A stretch of 64,000 bases of DNA from Paraphaeosphaeria minitans (lineage: Eukaryota; Ascomycota; Dothideomycetes; Pleosporales; Didymosphaeriaceae): assembly GCA_015832175.1 (NCBI GenBank), contig WJXW01000012.1:1012001-1076000 (forward strand). Reading direction: 5' to 3'. Shown here piece after piece: positions 44,600-58,000 of the stretch. The position numbers and the translations under genes were made by a program. Each line of letters opens with the position of its first letter. Within the stretch, counting starts at the first letter, position 1. The notes beneath the pieces are model-generated. The model did no database searches. It was not told the DNA's origin and saw only the letters and a list, made by a program, of their open reading frames with translations.

Positions 44600-47500
44600 C
44601 TTTAATATACGTATACCTTTCTCCTTTCTTACCTTGTTCTTTTTAGTGTCCTAGTGTCTAGTAGCTAGTACTCTATTACTAGTAAATATATATAGCTTTT
44701 TTATATAATGCTAATTTTTAACAAGACACATATGTATACACACACTTACTCTTGCTACTATATAATAGTTAATAACACTATTAGTCTATTAGGCGCTAGT
44801 GTCCTTACTACTAGTGTCTTTATGCTAGTTATTATAGGCTAGACTAGATTACGCATCTAGATTAACCTCCCCACTAGTTTACCTAGTATAAGGGCCTTTA
44901 TACAGAGCCTAGTAGTAGACATATAATAAATCCTCTAGAGTATCTTTGTTTTATTATATAATACTAACAGGTGTAGAATAAAAAGGCTAGAGTAGCCTAG
45001 ATACCCTCCTAGAATATTGTTATGCAAATCCTAATTAGTATAAACCTCTAGCGGTAGGCTGCTTATATTATATAATATAAAAGATATTAGTAAGTAGTGC
45101 TCATCTAGTCGCGCAGCCAAGTTTAGAATAAGCCTTATACTTACTTATATAGCACTACTAATACTAGTAATTAGGTGTTCCTAGATTATCGTGCAATCCT
45201 AGACTATAAGTCTAGATTATATAGTGCCTACGTGTAAAAGTCGCATAGTGCTTATTATAAGCGTTGTGCATAAGGGGGGGGGGGGTAATTGTCTTTATTA
45301 TATAAAAGGGTAGGTAGGCCTAGTCTTTAGATATCTAAAATATTAATATAGAAAATATATTCTTTAATATCTTTGTACAATCTCCTACCATGTATTCCCT
45401 CTTTTATAATAAAACTATAATATTAAATTAGTAGTAGGGCTATACAGCCTAAAAATTAATATATCTGTGTAAAGTTATAGCAAGTTAAATAGAAAAAGAT
45501 TTTTTTTTTAAAATAGTAAGTAAAATAACAAAAACACTATTATATAGTAGAGTAGTTACTCTATTATATAGTCCTTATTAATTCTGTCTACTAAAGCCTT
45601 AATAGTAATGTGTAGTTTATTTATTAAGATTAGTGTTTAAAGTGCCTAGTTAGGTGCTTTCTTTGTATAAGTATTAGTAGGATTATCTTTACTATTAATC
45701 TACCTAATCTCTATAATTTCCTAGTTTTTGTACAACTCCCTAATTAACATAATATTAATTATAAGGCGTTTTTTGTTTATAGTGCCTAGTTGTATAAGGC
45801 ATTTGTATAGAAATTTCAAGTTAGTATAGACTATAACAGGAATTAGGAGGATCTAAAGTGTTTATATAATCTATTAGAGTGTTGTGCTTAATGCAATTAT
45901 ATTATTAAAACTACCTACTAGGCTATATAATTCGCTTACTAGAACACTTCTAGTTACTCTTTTACACTTTACTAAGTTCTAGTAGATAATATTACTACAG
46001 ATCTTAAAGTCCTAAGTTAGCGTGCGATGTTCCTCTGCTAGTATAATAACAAAGCTAAGCTGTAAGCTTAGGTCTCTATTATTAGTAAAAGAGCTATCTA
46101 TAAAGATAAATAGCTCGTGCGACCTAGGTTAAGTAGAATAAATTTTAGTCCTCTTTATACATTCTAAATTTACTAGTTTAAACGTATGTTTAGTGCCTTA
46201 ATATCTTCTTCTGTTAGTACTATTATTTGCGCGGTAATAGACAGGTTAAATATTACTTCTAGTTAGCAAACTAAAGAGATATATATACCTCTTACTTATT
46301 ATATAATATATTAGTGTACAGCGTCTTTATCCTAGGAATTAATTATACGAAGGCTTTTAGCCTATCCTTTCTATTTTAGAGTAATAACACCCTAGATAAG
46401 TTGGATTTTATCTCTATTAAACTTAATTACCCTATTTTATATTAAGACGCTTTTGTTCTTCGCACGAAACTTTACAGCATAGAGCTACTTCTCTTCTTAT
46501 TATACAAAGCTTTCTGTGACTACACTAAAGGTGTTATTAGTCTAGAGTTTAGTAATACTAAACATCTTAGGTCCCTTATCTGTAATAAGTAGGCATAAGT
46601 CGTACGTTAATACATGCATCTATAGTTTCTCCTTATAGTAGTTATAGTATGTCTTAAACCAGTAAAGACCTAATTCTACTACGCTATACAGAAGTTATAA
46701 AACTTACAGAATTGTATTTAGTAGAAAGAAATCGCGTATTTCTACTAGTAGTTAAGTGTATAATATATAAAAGAGTTTATTAGTAGACTATATATAGGCC
46801 TAAGTAATGTCCCTAAGCTTAATATATATGTTATATAACTAAATTAGTATTACTAAAAAGCTAACAGCAACCTCTAGCTTATACGCTAGATAGTAGGGGA
46901 TTATATAAAAATCTCCTTTTTTTCTTTATCTAAATAGCTAGCAAAGACAAGTCTTAATTTCTTATATAATTAGGTTATCTTGCCTTTAATCTCTCGTATA
47001 AGACGTAGGTTAAAGATATAGCTAGATTGTTTATTAGGGTTGTATAATAAGATTTTAAAAGTGCTATTAGTAATAAAGGCATTTATTTCTACTACATCTA
47101 ATTCTTTAAAGGGCTAGCTAGGCATAGTAATAACACTATCTACACAAAGCTTTAGTATAAGCTTAAAGCTATCTTTTTCTTTTTAAGTAATAAACTAGGT
47201 GTTTAGTCTTCCTAATCTTGGTTAAGCTTTACCTAATTATACGACTATAGTAGTTTAGTCCTTCCTAGGTCTTCCCCTTAGCCTTAGCTTTAGGGCTTTA
47301 ATTTATATAGGCACAGAAGCATCTATATTTTATAGTTCCTATATACTATCTTTAGTTGCGTAATAGTATAGTTTAACCTATATATAGTATAGTTTTAGAG
47401 GTCTAGTTTTAAGCTCTAGGATAATATTTCTTTTTTTAATACTCTTAATCTTATATAGTTCTTACTATCCCTTCTTTTCTCTCTAGGCTATAACTTTAAA

Positions 47501-47802
47501 GCTAAGTGGGAGTGTAAGGGTTTTATGTAATAATAGGCTATTCCTAGTGTTAATTATATAAGTAACTTTAACTTTAGCTCTATCCTTCTTAAGTATTTTT
47601 ATTACTTTCTAAACTATATTAGCTTAGGCAATTAGTTCTAGTAAAGGTAGAGAGTCCTTATTAATCCTTAGGTAGGCACTAAAGACTAGGAGGGTAGGTA
47701 CTATACTATTAGGCCTAGCTATGTTATTTAGTGCCTTTACTGCTATCTATAGCACTATCTTATTATTTATATAACTGTTAATCTTAGCTCTTAGGATATT
47801 AT
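44600..47802 (-). pseudogene. Copia-C pol (integrase end and RT), RIP-inactivated
   Basis: Minus-strand translation with TAA/TAG stops. The integrase C-terminal part reads I-V-P-T-L-L-V-F-S-A-Y near 47710-47660 and T-L-P-L near 47500, as in a widespread fungal copia type. A linker with G-R-P-R-K lies near 47275. RT-like R-E-I-K-G-K and K-L-R-L-V near 46990-46940 and K-L-R-D-I-T-x-A-Y-I near 46825-46795 match the family's R-D-I-S-Q-A-Y motif. The 3' half toward 44.6 kb is too altered for RNase H to be read. Confidence 0.72.
45274..45285 (+). repeat. Homopolymer of 12 G
   Basis: Twelve consecutive G in otherwise AT-rich Copia-C DNA. It could be a true G-run or an assembly or homopolymer length artefact. 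Confidence 0.7.
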
Positions 47803-50800
47803 TGTTAGAACCCTGGGTATCTGGCTGGGCTCTGGAATGGTAAGGGCCAGTTGGATGCAGGTGGAGATCACCTAATCTAAGGCTATATAGTTCCATTGCT
47901 AACAGAGTAATCTAGTAGCGATTTGTCTATCCTACATCCTACTATACAATCTACTATTGTTTTATATCTAAAGCTAAAGCTATATTACTTATGCCTAACT
48001 CCTAATATTTAAATCGCTTACTATATATATAAGTAGTTTAGTTTTAATAGGCTTTTACTTGTAATAACTAGGCTATAATAGTAGATACTTTATAGTCTAC
48101 GCGCTCTTGTACCTAATACTAGGACGCTTAGGAGCCTATAGGAGGGGAATTTTTATATTTAAGCCTATCTCTTATACTAAGTAAGCTAGAGGACTAGTGT
48201 ACTCCTCTTTCTATATATTAGGGTTAGTCTGCGCCTAGACGCGCTAGAGAGGGCTAAGTTAGGATACTTTTAGATATTAAAAATAATTCTTCTAGCACTA
48301 TTCTTAAACAGCTTAAGAAAGCTAAATAATAGCTTAAAGAGAGAAGGAATATAGCTAAACATAATAGAATTAACTAGATAAGATAATAATAGGAGGCAGG
48401 AAACACTTAAGCCCTATATAAGCCTATAAGAGATCCTGCTAAAATATAGGATCCCTTTAAAGTATTTTTATTATAACTTTTATAAAAGCAGCCGCATAAA
48501 TATACCTAAAAGGACTAATAGGAGTTTAATTATTAGAGAGATAACTGTAAGCTCTATTTCTAGTCCTTAAAGGACTACTTTGCGGATAAGGACCTTAAAG
48601 TCACCTACGCCCTCTAGTATATATTAAATGTTTACTATATAGTATAGAGAACCCTAAAGTTTAAGCCTAGTTATTAATAGACCCTAACTAGTTACCTATT
48701 TAGGCTAACCTAAGGGATAAGATACTAGAAGCTTTAGGATCTCTTAAGGAAAGGCGCTAGTTAGCGTATAATTAGCTTAAGAGATGCTAATAAAGACTAA
48801 ATTAGAGCCTATTAGAGCTATTAGATTATTTATAAAGTTACTAGGAGGAGCTAGGAATAATAAACCTTAAATAATAAAAGCTAGAATATATAGGATTACT
48901 CCTACTTTTTATCTAATAGTAGCTATAAGCAATCCCTTTAGGGCTCTAAGTTATAATTATAGATGTTAAACTTTAGACTTTAATTATTTATTAGATAGAT
49001 AAGCTAAATTAAGGATTCTTAGCTCCTAACCTACACTTAAAGAGTGTAGAACACTAACCCCTAGAGTAACTAGATTCTAGGGGGGACAAAAAACCCTAAA
49101 AGGTAATTAAAAGGCTAAGAAAGTAGGGTAATAGTACTAAGAGTTCTAGATTAGTGCTATCTAGCACTAGACTACTAATAACTAACACTTCTTACTAGTA
49201 TTGTAGAAAGCTAGGCTACTTAAGACCTAATTACTCTACTCTAGATAAGCTAGCTACACCTAGAACCTAAGATACCTAGTTTATACGTAATAGGGAACAA
49301 GGTGTAGGAAAAAGTAGAAAATAAAAAAAGTAGTAGCTACCCTTACTACTTATATATTAATAGTTATAAGGCACCTTAACAAAGTCCTAGAGGTAAAATA
49401 GTTAGGATCTCTTTTTAACTAGCTTTATACCTAGCTAAGGGGAATACTTATTCTCCTAGCTAGAGTTAAAAAGGATACTATTAACGCCTTAGTAGATTCT
49501 GCTTTAGCGTTAAACCTCTTTTTACTATAGAAGGCGAAAGAGTAGGGGGTTAACGTTAAACTATTAATAGGGTTACCTACCTAGGCAGTAGATAGGTCTA
49601 ATATTAAAGTTTATAGCACAATAGTGCTATTAATAAAACTTAAGAACTTACGTAGGCGAAAGTAATAATAGAAGGTACTTTATATAGTTACTAACTTTAT
49701 AGGTTATAATATCCTCCTAAGTTTACCCTAGTTTAATTAAGTGAACCTAAAGGTAAATATTACAACCTAATATGTGCTGTTTTAGAGATGCGACACTAAG
49801 GAAGTACTAGTCTACTAAAAAATCGCGGTAGAAGACGCTAAGTAGTTTAATTATACTATATAAGACCTTTATATCTTTATATACACATGCATAGTATCTA
49901 ATATAGATATACTAGCACTACTTAGCGTAGATAGGAATAGAATAGCAGAGATGCTATCTTATTACTCTAATCTCACTAATATCGCCTTAAATAAGGACTA
50001 TAAGGACCTTACTACTTATACTAACTATAATTTATAGATTAATTTAGTAGAAGGTAGTGTACCTCTATATTACTCTATGTACAACCTCTTTATAGTTAAG
50101 TTAGAGACATTAAGGAAGTACGTTAAGGAGTATTTGGCTAGAGGGTAGATTTACTATTTAAAATCCCTAGCTAGTGCCTATATGCTCTTTGTAAAGAAGA
50201 AAAATAGCACTTTGCGCCTATATATAGATTATTAAGGTCTTAATAAGATTATAATTAAAAATTATAGAGCTCTCCCACTAATTACTAAATCTCTAGACTA
50301 ACTAAAATAAGCTAAAATATTTATAAAACTTAATTTAAAAGAAGCGTACTATTAAGTTTATATCGCAGAAGGAGATAAGTGGAAAACTACTTTCTATATA
50401 AGATACAGCCATTTTAAGTATACTATAATGTCCTTTAGCCTTACTAACGCACTAGCCTAGTTCTAGGGCCTAATTACCTAGATACTAACTGGCCTAATTA
50501 ATATTACTTATGTTATATACCTAAATAATATATTAATCTTCTCTAATACACTAAAGGAACATAAAGCCTATATAAGGGAGATTCTAGAGAGGCTACGCTA
50601 AGCAAAGCTCTTTATTAACCTAAAGAAGTATAAATAGCACACTACTACTACAGAGTACCTTAGGTTTGTTATTTCTCTAGAAGGGCTTACGATTAACCTA
50701 GATTAGGTTAATATAATACAATTATGGCTAAAACTAACCTATGTGCGTAATATACGCGTCTTTATTAGCTTTATAAACTATTATAGACAGTTTATTGCTA

Positions 50801-53370
50801 ATTTCTCCTAAATAGCGCTACTTCTTACTAGTTTAACTAAGAAAGTGCTAAATAGCGCTAGGTAAAGGCTAGTAATACGAAGGGAGGAGAGCGTGGCCCT
50901 AGATATTAGGCTAGAAGGCACTAAAGCTTTCTAGACGCTAAAAGACGTATTTCTTAAAGTGCCTATACTAGTGCACTTTAAGCATAGACAATAGACACGT
51001 TTTAAGACTAACGCCTTAGGTAGAGTGATTAGTGCTATTTATAGCTAACTTATACCTAAAAGTAATAAGCTAGGCTTATAGCGACTAATTAATTTTTTTT
51101 CAAGGAAATTAAGCACCACGCAGTACTACTATAATACTTATAATAAGGAACTCCTCGCTATTATTAAGTTAGTTAAACACTAGCGTTAATACCTTTAAGG
51201 TTAACACTTTAAGGTCTTAATAGATTATTATAACCTTTAATAGTTTATAGAGACTAAGATACTTATATTATATTACGTCTAGTTGTACCTTACCCTAAGT
51301 GAGTATAACTTTATTATAACTTATAGGGTAGGATTAACAAATCTAGTAAACAGCCTATTAAGGCGCTAGACTACATACTTAGCACCTAGGATACTAAGTA
51401 GAAGAATAATAAAGCCTTTATTAAGCCTTTAGCTAATCTATTATTAGAAAGGCAAGGCGGATACGCTTTAGTCTTTACTATTTCTACTTATTCTAGGAAC
51501 TAGATAGGACAGGGTAATAAGCCCTATTAAGAGACCTACTCCTCTAGAGGCCTAATAGGACAGGGTAATAAGTCCTGTAGAGAGACTAACCTCTTTAGAA
51601 GTTAGATAAGATAAGGCAATAGGCCCTATAGAGATACCTATTACTTTAAGAGGTTAGATAAGGGCAGTTTTAGTAACTACCTCTCTTTAGAGGACTAAGA
51701 GGCTATTAAATCTAAAGATTTAAACTTATTAGATAATAAAGTTAAGAAGTTAGCGCAATTTAGTGTAAGTGGCCACAGCTTAGGACTAACTAGCCTAGTG
51801 TAGCTTAAGTCTCCCTTAAAGCGCACGAAAGCTATTAAGAGCTACTATAATAGCCCTCTTTTAGGATATTTTAGTGTAACTTAGACGCTTAAGCGCGTTT
51901 AATAGAAGTTTCGCTAGACTAGTATAAATAAGGAGGTCGCTAACTATGTTTATAACTATAAGTAGTGCTAACAGGCAACCTATAAAAGACATAAGCCTTA
52001 TAGTCTTTTATAGCAGCTTCTTATCCTAGATTGTCTGTGGCAGCATATAATAATAGACTTTATTACTAATCTGCCCCTAAGTCGCTTCTTAGGACTAACA
52101 TATAACGCTATCTTAGTAATTATTAATTAATTTTCTAAGATAGCTTATTATGTACTAGCCTAGATAGATTAGGATAGCACTAACCTAGCTTAGGCTTAGA
52201 TTTATAAGGTTATTAGACTTTATAGTAATCTAGAGAGTATTCTCTTAGATAGAGGACTATTAATAAAAGCGAAACACTAGAATACTTTCTATTATTACCT
52301 AAACTTAAGGAGGGTTTTAACCTTAGCTTTTTACCCTTAGACTAATAGGCAAACAGAACGCTAGAACTAAACACTAGAATAATACTTACAAATCTTCTAC
52401 TCCTTAAAGTAAGATAATTAGGTAATATAGATCTCCCTAGCAGAATATGTGTATAATAATAGTAAATATTTAGTAATAGGGTACACACTATACTAAGTGT
52501 GCTTTAGATATAATCCCTCTAACCTAACCTAGCCTAATATGCCGCTAGGTAGCGGGAAAAGCCTAAGGGGCTACTAAATAGTGTTAAGATTAATAGAAAT
52601 ACGTATAAATATAAGAAAGAAGCTGTAAGTAGTACAGAAGTACTAAAAATCTATCTCTAATAAGAAGAGAACCCCTTTGTAACTTAATAAAGGTAATAAG
52701 GTATAGGTTTTAAGTAGGAATCTAAAGTCTACACGACTAAACAAGAAGATAGACTAGAAATTCCTAGGCCCTAGAGTAGTGGATATGTGTATTAGCTCTC
52801 TCCCCCTATAGCCTACTAAGTAAATCTACCTAAATTAGGTAAGGTTTATCTAGTGTTCTATCCTTCCCTACTAGAACTATATAAACTACGTAGGAAACTA
52901 CCCTACTAATAACTGCTAATTAAAGACACATTGCGCTAATATAGTAATAATGTGTATAAAGTGGACTATATCATTAATAGATAATAAAATAAGTTAGAAT
53001 AATAGGAATACCTTATTAAATAGAGTAGATATAATCTAGAAGAAAACTCTTAAGAACCTATTATATTAATTAGCAGAAACGCGCTTAAAGAGTTCTAGAA
53101 AAAGCTTAAAATATTTCTAAGAAGGTTAATAATTACACTTCTAGAGGCAAAGAAGAGAGGTTGTAGGCAACTTCCCTTAAAGGGGAAAACTAGTAAACGC
53201 TAAGAACCTATATAAAAATATTAGTCTAAGTTAGACCTACTTAGCACAAAATGTCCTAATTTAGTATAATATGCGAATATTAACTTATAATTAGATACTA
53301 TAGACCCTTTTATCCTTTTAAAAACCCTACGTGTCTCCTATAGAGAGTTTGGTAGATAGTTAGCCAGTTA
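47803..53370 (+). mobile_element. Gypsy-C, chromodomain LTR retrotransposon, 3' end unclear
   Basis: It starts TGTTAGAACCCTGGG at 47803 inside Copia-C integrase. The first 75 bp are GC-rich and hardly RIP-changed. An LTR of about 150 bp (to CTATACA near 47951) is possible, but I could not find its 3' partner, so the right limit is approximate. Gag, protease, RT, RNase H, integrase and chromodomain follow in gypsy order. Confidence 0.7.
48340..53090 (+). pseudogene. Gypsy-C gag-pol, RIP-inactivated
   Basis: Zinc-knuckle remnant R-K-L-G-Y-L-R-P-N-Y near 49190-49235; protease-like A-L-V-D-S-A near 49485-49500; RT from M-L-F-V-K-K-K-N (about 50170) to Y-L-N-N-I-L-I-F-S (50518-50544; normally Y-L-D-D); RNase H K-E-L-L-A-I-I-K-L-V-K-H near 51145-51185; integrase 51850-52560; chromodomain near 52950-53080 with V-D-Y-I-I-N and Y-L-I-K. 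Asn at both catalytic Asp codons is a GAY-to-AAY change. Stops throughout. Confidence 0.83.
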
Positions 53371-54820
53371 GGTAGGGTGTTTTAATAGGTATAGGAATAC
53401 TAATTAGTATATATAAAACCCTTTGAAATTAGTAAAGGATAAGGATAATATTAGTAACATCACAATTCTAGTATAATCTAGTATATATTAGTATAATTTG
53501 GTATAATCTAGATTAAATTATATTATTGTAAGGCAGAAAGCCTCTTATTACCAAAAATAGGGTTAATAACTAACTAAAATAGGAACCTATGTTTAAATAT
53601 CGCCTATTTGTGGGTAATAGCCTGAAAAGCTAGGCAAATGTGCTATTTAAAATTAACTAACGCTAGATTATTACTATTATTACTAAATTCTGCTATTATG
53701 TTCCTATTTACGCTAATTTATGCTATACTATGCTATATTGTGCCTATTTAGGCCGTGTAGTGCTGTATTACGTCCTTATTTAAATAATTAATCCTAATAA
53801 CTCTTGTTAGAGCTACTTTAAGTTGCTAGGCCCTTAGTATAGAAAGAAGTTATAAAATAGTAATTAAAGTACACTAACTTCTTTGTATTAGTACTATTAA
53901 TAGGTGGAAAGTCCGCTAGGGGCTTAGAAATAGTAGATAAGTCTAGGTTACGCCTCTTTACGCTACAACGCGCTAAAGTAGAAGTAGCTAGCGTAGATAT
54001 AACCTTAGCATCCCTATAAGCGGCTTCTAGTTAGGCTTTAGTGTTAGCTGTAGTAGTTTCTACTAAAGAGATATTAAGGCTAGTTAGGACAGTTACGTAG
54101 GAATAGCTAAAAACCTATTACGCTAGTTAGTGCTAACTTACTCTAAATAGTACTATAGTGTATCTATACTAGAGCCTTAGCCTTATATAGGGAGATTGCT
54201 TTATCTTCTAACTCTATTTTACACTTAATACGACAAGCCTTAGCTTTAAGCGCCTTTTTAGAGTAAGAATAATTATATAGAAGTATACTAGAGTTAGTGC
54301 ACTTATCTTTAAATATAAAGGCCCTGTTATAGGCCTAGAACTTCTTAGCGTACCTACGTAAGTCCCTATGTACTAATTAGCGCTAATTTGTGCTAAATTA
54401 CACTAAATAGTACCTATACTTATTTAGCTCTACTATAATACGTGTAGCTATAGCTATCACTTTCTTATTAGTCTCTATTTTTAGCTTCTATACCTTAAGG
54501 AGCGTGTTCTCCTTATTCTATAATAAAGGGGCAACAAGTTTAGCTATAAGTTATAATTAGTCTTTAGTAAGATTAGCTAGAGCTGTAATATACTTTAGGT
54601 CCTTACACTAGACCTTATATTCCTCTTTAGTAGCTTTATAGGATACTTAGGCTATAGTATTAGCTTTCTTAGACGCTGCGACTAAGGCTTAGATATCTAT
54701 TTCTAGAACAGACCTAAGATAGACTTTAAGGATCTTAAAGAGCCTAAGTACCTTAAATAGGGGCTATATGCGCTTATTAGTACCTAATAGTGCTAAATAG
54801 CGCTAAATAACGCTAGAAAG
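53371..54820. other. Unidentified RIP-degraded repeat
   Basis: 1.45 kb that I could not assign. 53455-53515 has short repeats of the type agtataatctagtata, and 53690-53770 and 54370-54420 have repeated gctaat/gctaaa-type words. A long minus-strand frame (about 54800-54180) with only TAA/TAG stops encodes a Lys-rich, helical-looking protein with no motif I recognise. It may be the rest of Copia-C, the end of Gypsy-C or a different element. Gypsy-B copy 2 is inserted at its right end. Confidence 0.4.
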
Positions 54821-55012
54821 TGTAATGGACTAGGGCTATGCCCTAGCCTTTAGAAGGATCTTAAGGAAAGAAACTACCCTAAAAAAGTAAACCCACTAAG
54901 GAAAACTCTTCTTATAAGCGGCACACCCCCCTATAAAGACTTAATACCTAGAATTTATCCTTTATATTTAGCACTTATAGTTCTATTTACTCTCTAAGGC
55001 TAGCCTATAATA
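54821..55012 (+). repeat. Gypsy-B copy 2, 5' LTR
   Basis: 192 bp, TGTAATGGAC...CCTATAATA. Same length as both LTRs of copy 1, aligned without gaps. Confidence 0.92.
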
Positions 55013-55069
55013 TTAAATTCTAGGTCTTCTAGAAAAGAGTTATTTAAAGGAACAAAAAAACGTAATAAA

Positions 55070-58000
55070 GTCTAGAATAACCTACTAATAAATGCCTCTA
55101 ATATTACTAAGTTAGTAGAATAACTGCAGAATTTAATTACTACTAGAGATAAAGACTACTCTACTATATAAATACTACAACTTTAGAATAAAGAGCTGCG
55201 CGAGCTCTTTATACGCTAATAGGCCTACGCTAGCACTACTCTAGGCCTGTCTACCTCTACTATAAGGGGTAGATTCCTATTTACTAGTATAGACTAGCTA
55301 ATCCTATAGCGTAAACTACTCTTAAGCCTAACTAAGTTTAGGGGCTTAAAGACATAGTTTAGGGCCTAGAAGGTTATAATAGATTATAAGCTCTAGGCTA
55401 ATAAGTAGTTTATTAGCTCCCCCTAAAAAGAATAGGCGCTAATATAGAACTACCTAGACAATAGTTTTTAAGATATAGTAGCGGCCTTCTACTAAGCTAG
55501 GGGGGCAGATAGCTAGTTTAACCTATAAATATTTATATAGTACCTTACCTTTATATACACTAATAAGCACACCTAGTAAAAGGCTAAAGCACGCCTTAAT
55601 ATAATTAGGTAGAACCCTAAAAAGAGTTTCTTTAACTTTTATATCTACTTTAAATAAACCTTAGTAGAGGTAGGTAACAGCTAGTAAAATAACACTAAAA
55701 AACTACGTAAGTTACGCTGCGTAATCTAGCATAATATCTATATAGTTACCCTTAACTATAATGTTCTTAAAGGGGACTATAATATAGCTATTGCTAGGTT
55801 TTTACAGATTATAGTAGACCTTAAAATAGAGGCCCTAGAAGATAAGCTTACTATTTAAGCTACCTCTTATAAAAGTAGCTAGCCCTCTCCTAAAGATAGT
55901 AATAGTAATATCTATATAACTCTTATAGTGGCGTTAACCTTAACCTAGCCCTAAGCTAGTAGGGAGGCAGATAAGCAGCGCCTAAACTAGATACCTAAAT
56001 ATATCTTCTAGTAACACTAGAATATAGGCATGTGCACTTACTATAGTAAGCCTAACTATATAGCTAGAGCCTATTTTAATATAATTTTACTCTAGGCAAT
56101 CGCAACCTAACCTTAGTATAGTAAGATAAGTATCTAGTTAAGAAAAGAATAGTCCCTAGTCTAGCGCTAATATAGGGGCTAAGTGCGACAGTATTAATAA
56201 AGGTATAATTAGGATAAGCTGCGATAGTTAGAGTAGCTAAGGCTAGGGTAGGTATAAATAGGCCTACCTCTACCCTTTATATCTTCCTTAATAGCACATA
56301 GTATATAGAGGCCCTAATTAATATAAGGTGTAAATACTTTACAGTAATTAGCCTTAGACTAGTAGATTTGCTCTTACTATAGTGTATTATAATTCTAGCC
56401 TAGGAGCTAAAATAAGCTACTAGGTTATTACTATAGACCCTTATTATAAAAATAGTAGTAGTGCCTTATAATATATCTAAATAGTAATAGACCCTTTACG
56501 CTTATATAATCCTTAACCTCTACTAGAATATAATTCTAGGGGCCCCCTAGCTAGCTAAGTCTAGGACAGTAGTAGATATCTATAGTAGTAAAATTATAAC
56601 TAGCGCAGCTAGGGGTCTTATTACTCTTAATACTTAGGTAGTAGAAAGGTAGGGCCTCCTTACTACGCTAGTAAATAAGAAGGATAACGTAACAACCTTT
56701 AATACTCTAGATAAAGACTAAAAAAAGGTATTCTTAACTTTACTCTAGGATATTACTTAGATACTTATAATAACGCTTCTTTATATAGTAGAATTCCTAC
56801 CCCTCTATAATATAGTAGGGCTAGGCCTTACTAAAGACAGTAGAACTCTCCCCCTAGAACTAGCAGAGTATACTACTATTTTTAATAAGATTAAGGTGTC
56901 TAGCCTCCTACTACACTAGGGTACATTAAACCACTATATCTACCTAAAGCAGACCCTAAGTAGCTTCCTCCTAAAACTATCTTAGGGCCTACTATATAGC
57001 ATGTCTAAAAATTAGTTAGTAGAACTCTAGTACTAACTTATAAAATTTATAAATAAAAGCTAAATATAAGCTAGCTCCTTCTTAGTAGGTGCTCTAGTCC
57101 TTCTAGCCCTAAAACCTAAAAGTAAATAGCGCCTATATATTAACTATTAGAAAATTAACGTAATCTCTAAGCTAGATTAGTACCCTCTTTTACTTAATAA
57201 AGAAATACTACGTACCCTCTTTTAGGCTACTTAGTTTACAAAAGTAGATATCTACACTACTTTTTATAAGCTATAAGTTATAGAGGAGGAAAAACACTAT
57301 ACTATATTTTACACCTAGTTTAGCCTCTTTAAGTAGTTAGTAGTCCTATTTAGACTAACTAGGGCACCTACTATATTCTAGCGCTATATTAATAGCGCTC
57401 TAAAGAATACCCTAAATAATATATATATAGCTTATCTAGATAATGTCCTTATCTATATAATAGGGCCCCTATGCTAACACTAGGACTATATGCGATAAGT
57501 GCTAGGACTCCTATAGAAAGCTAGACTATATATAGACCTAGGGAAATATAAATTCGCGATAATAGAGGTTAGGTACCTAGGGTATTTTATTATAGTAGAT
57601 AAGGCTATCCGCCCTAATCTAGTAAAGATATAAGTAATTAATTAATAGAACACCCCCTTTATAGTGTATATAGTCTACTATTTTATTAGCTTTACTAACT
57701 TCTATTGCAACTTTCTTCTCTAATTCTCTAAGTAGGCTGCACCCCTATATACCCTTACTAAAAAAGGGGTCCTATTTTAATAGGACCCTAGGGAATAAGA
57801 GGCCTTTTAGGCCTTAAAAGACATATTTATATAAGGCCCTATTCTAGCGCTCTAAGACCTAGAGCGTAATACACTAGTAGAGGTAAACTACTTAAGTAGC
57901 GCTACTAGGGCCTACCTCTTTTAACATATTAAAGGGATCTAGCACCCTATAGCCTACTACTTTGTAGCCCTAACACTAGTTTAATAGAACTATACTATTT

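Larger units (their letters stand above)
43988..47802 (-). mobile_element. Copia-C copy 2 (minus), truncated by Gypsy-C
   Basis: The 3' LTR at 43988-44225 is inserted 8 bp after the variant Gypsy-A LTR. The 3' region 44226-44560 matches Copia-C copy 1 (17410-17750), after which this copy has pol where copy 1 has gag. It is cut at 47802/47803 inside integrase. The remaining 5' part was not recognised to the right of Gypsy-C. Confidence 0.78.
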
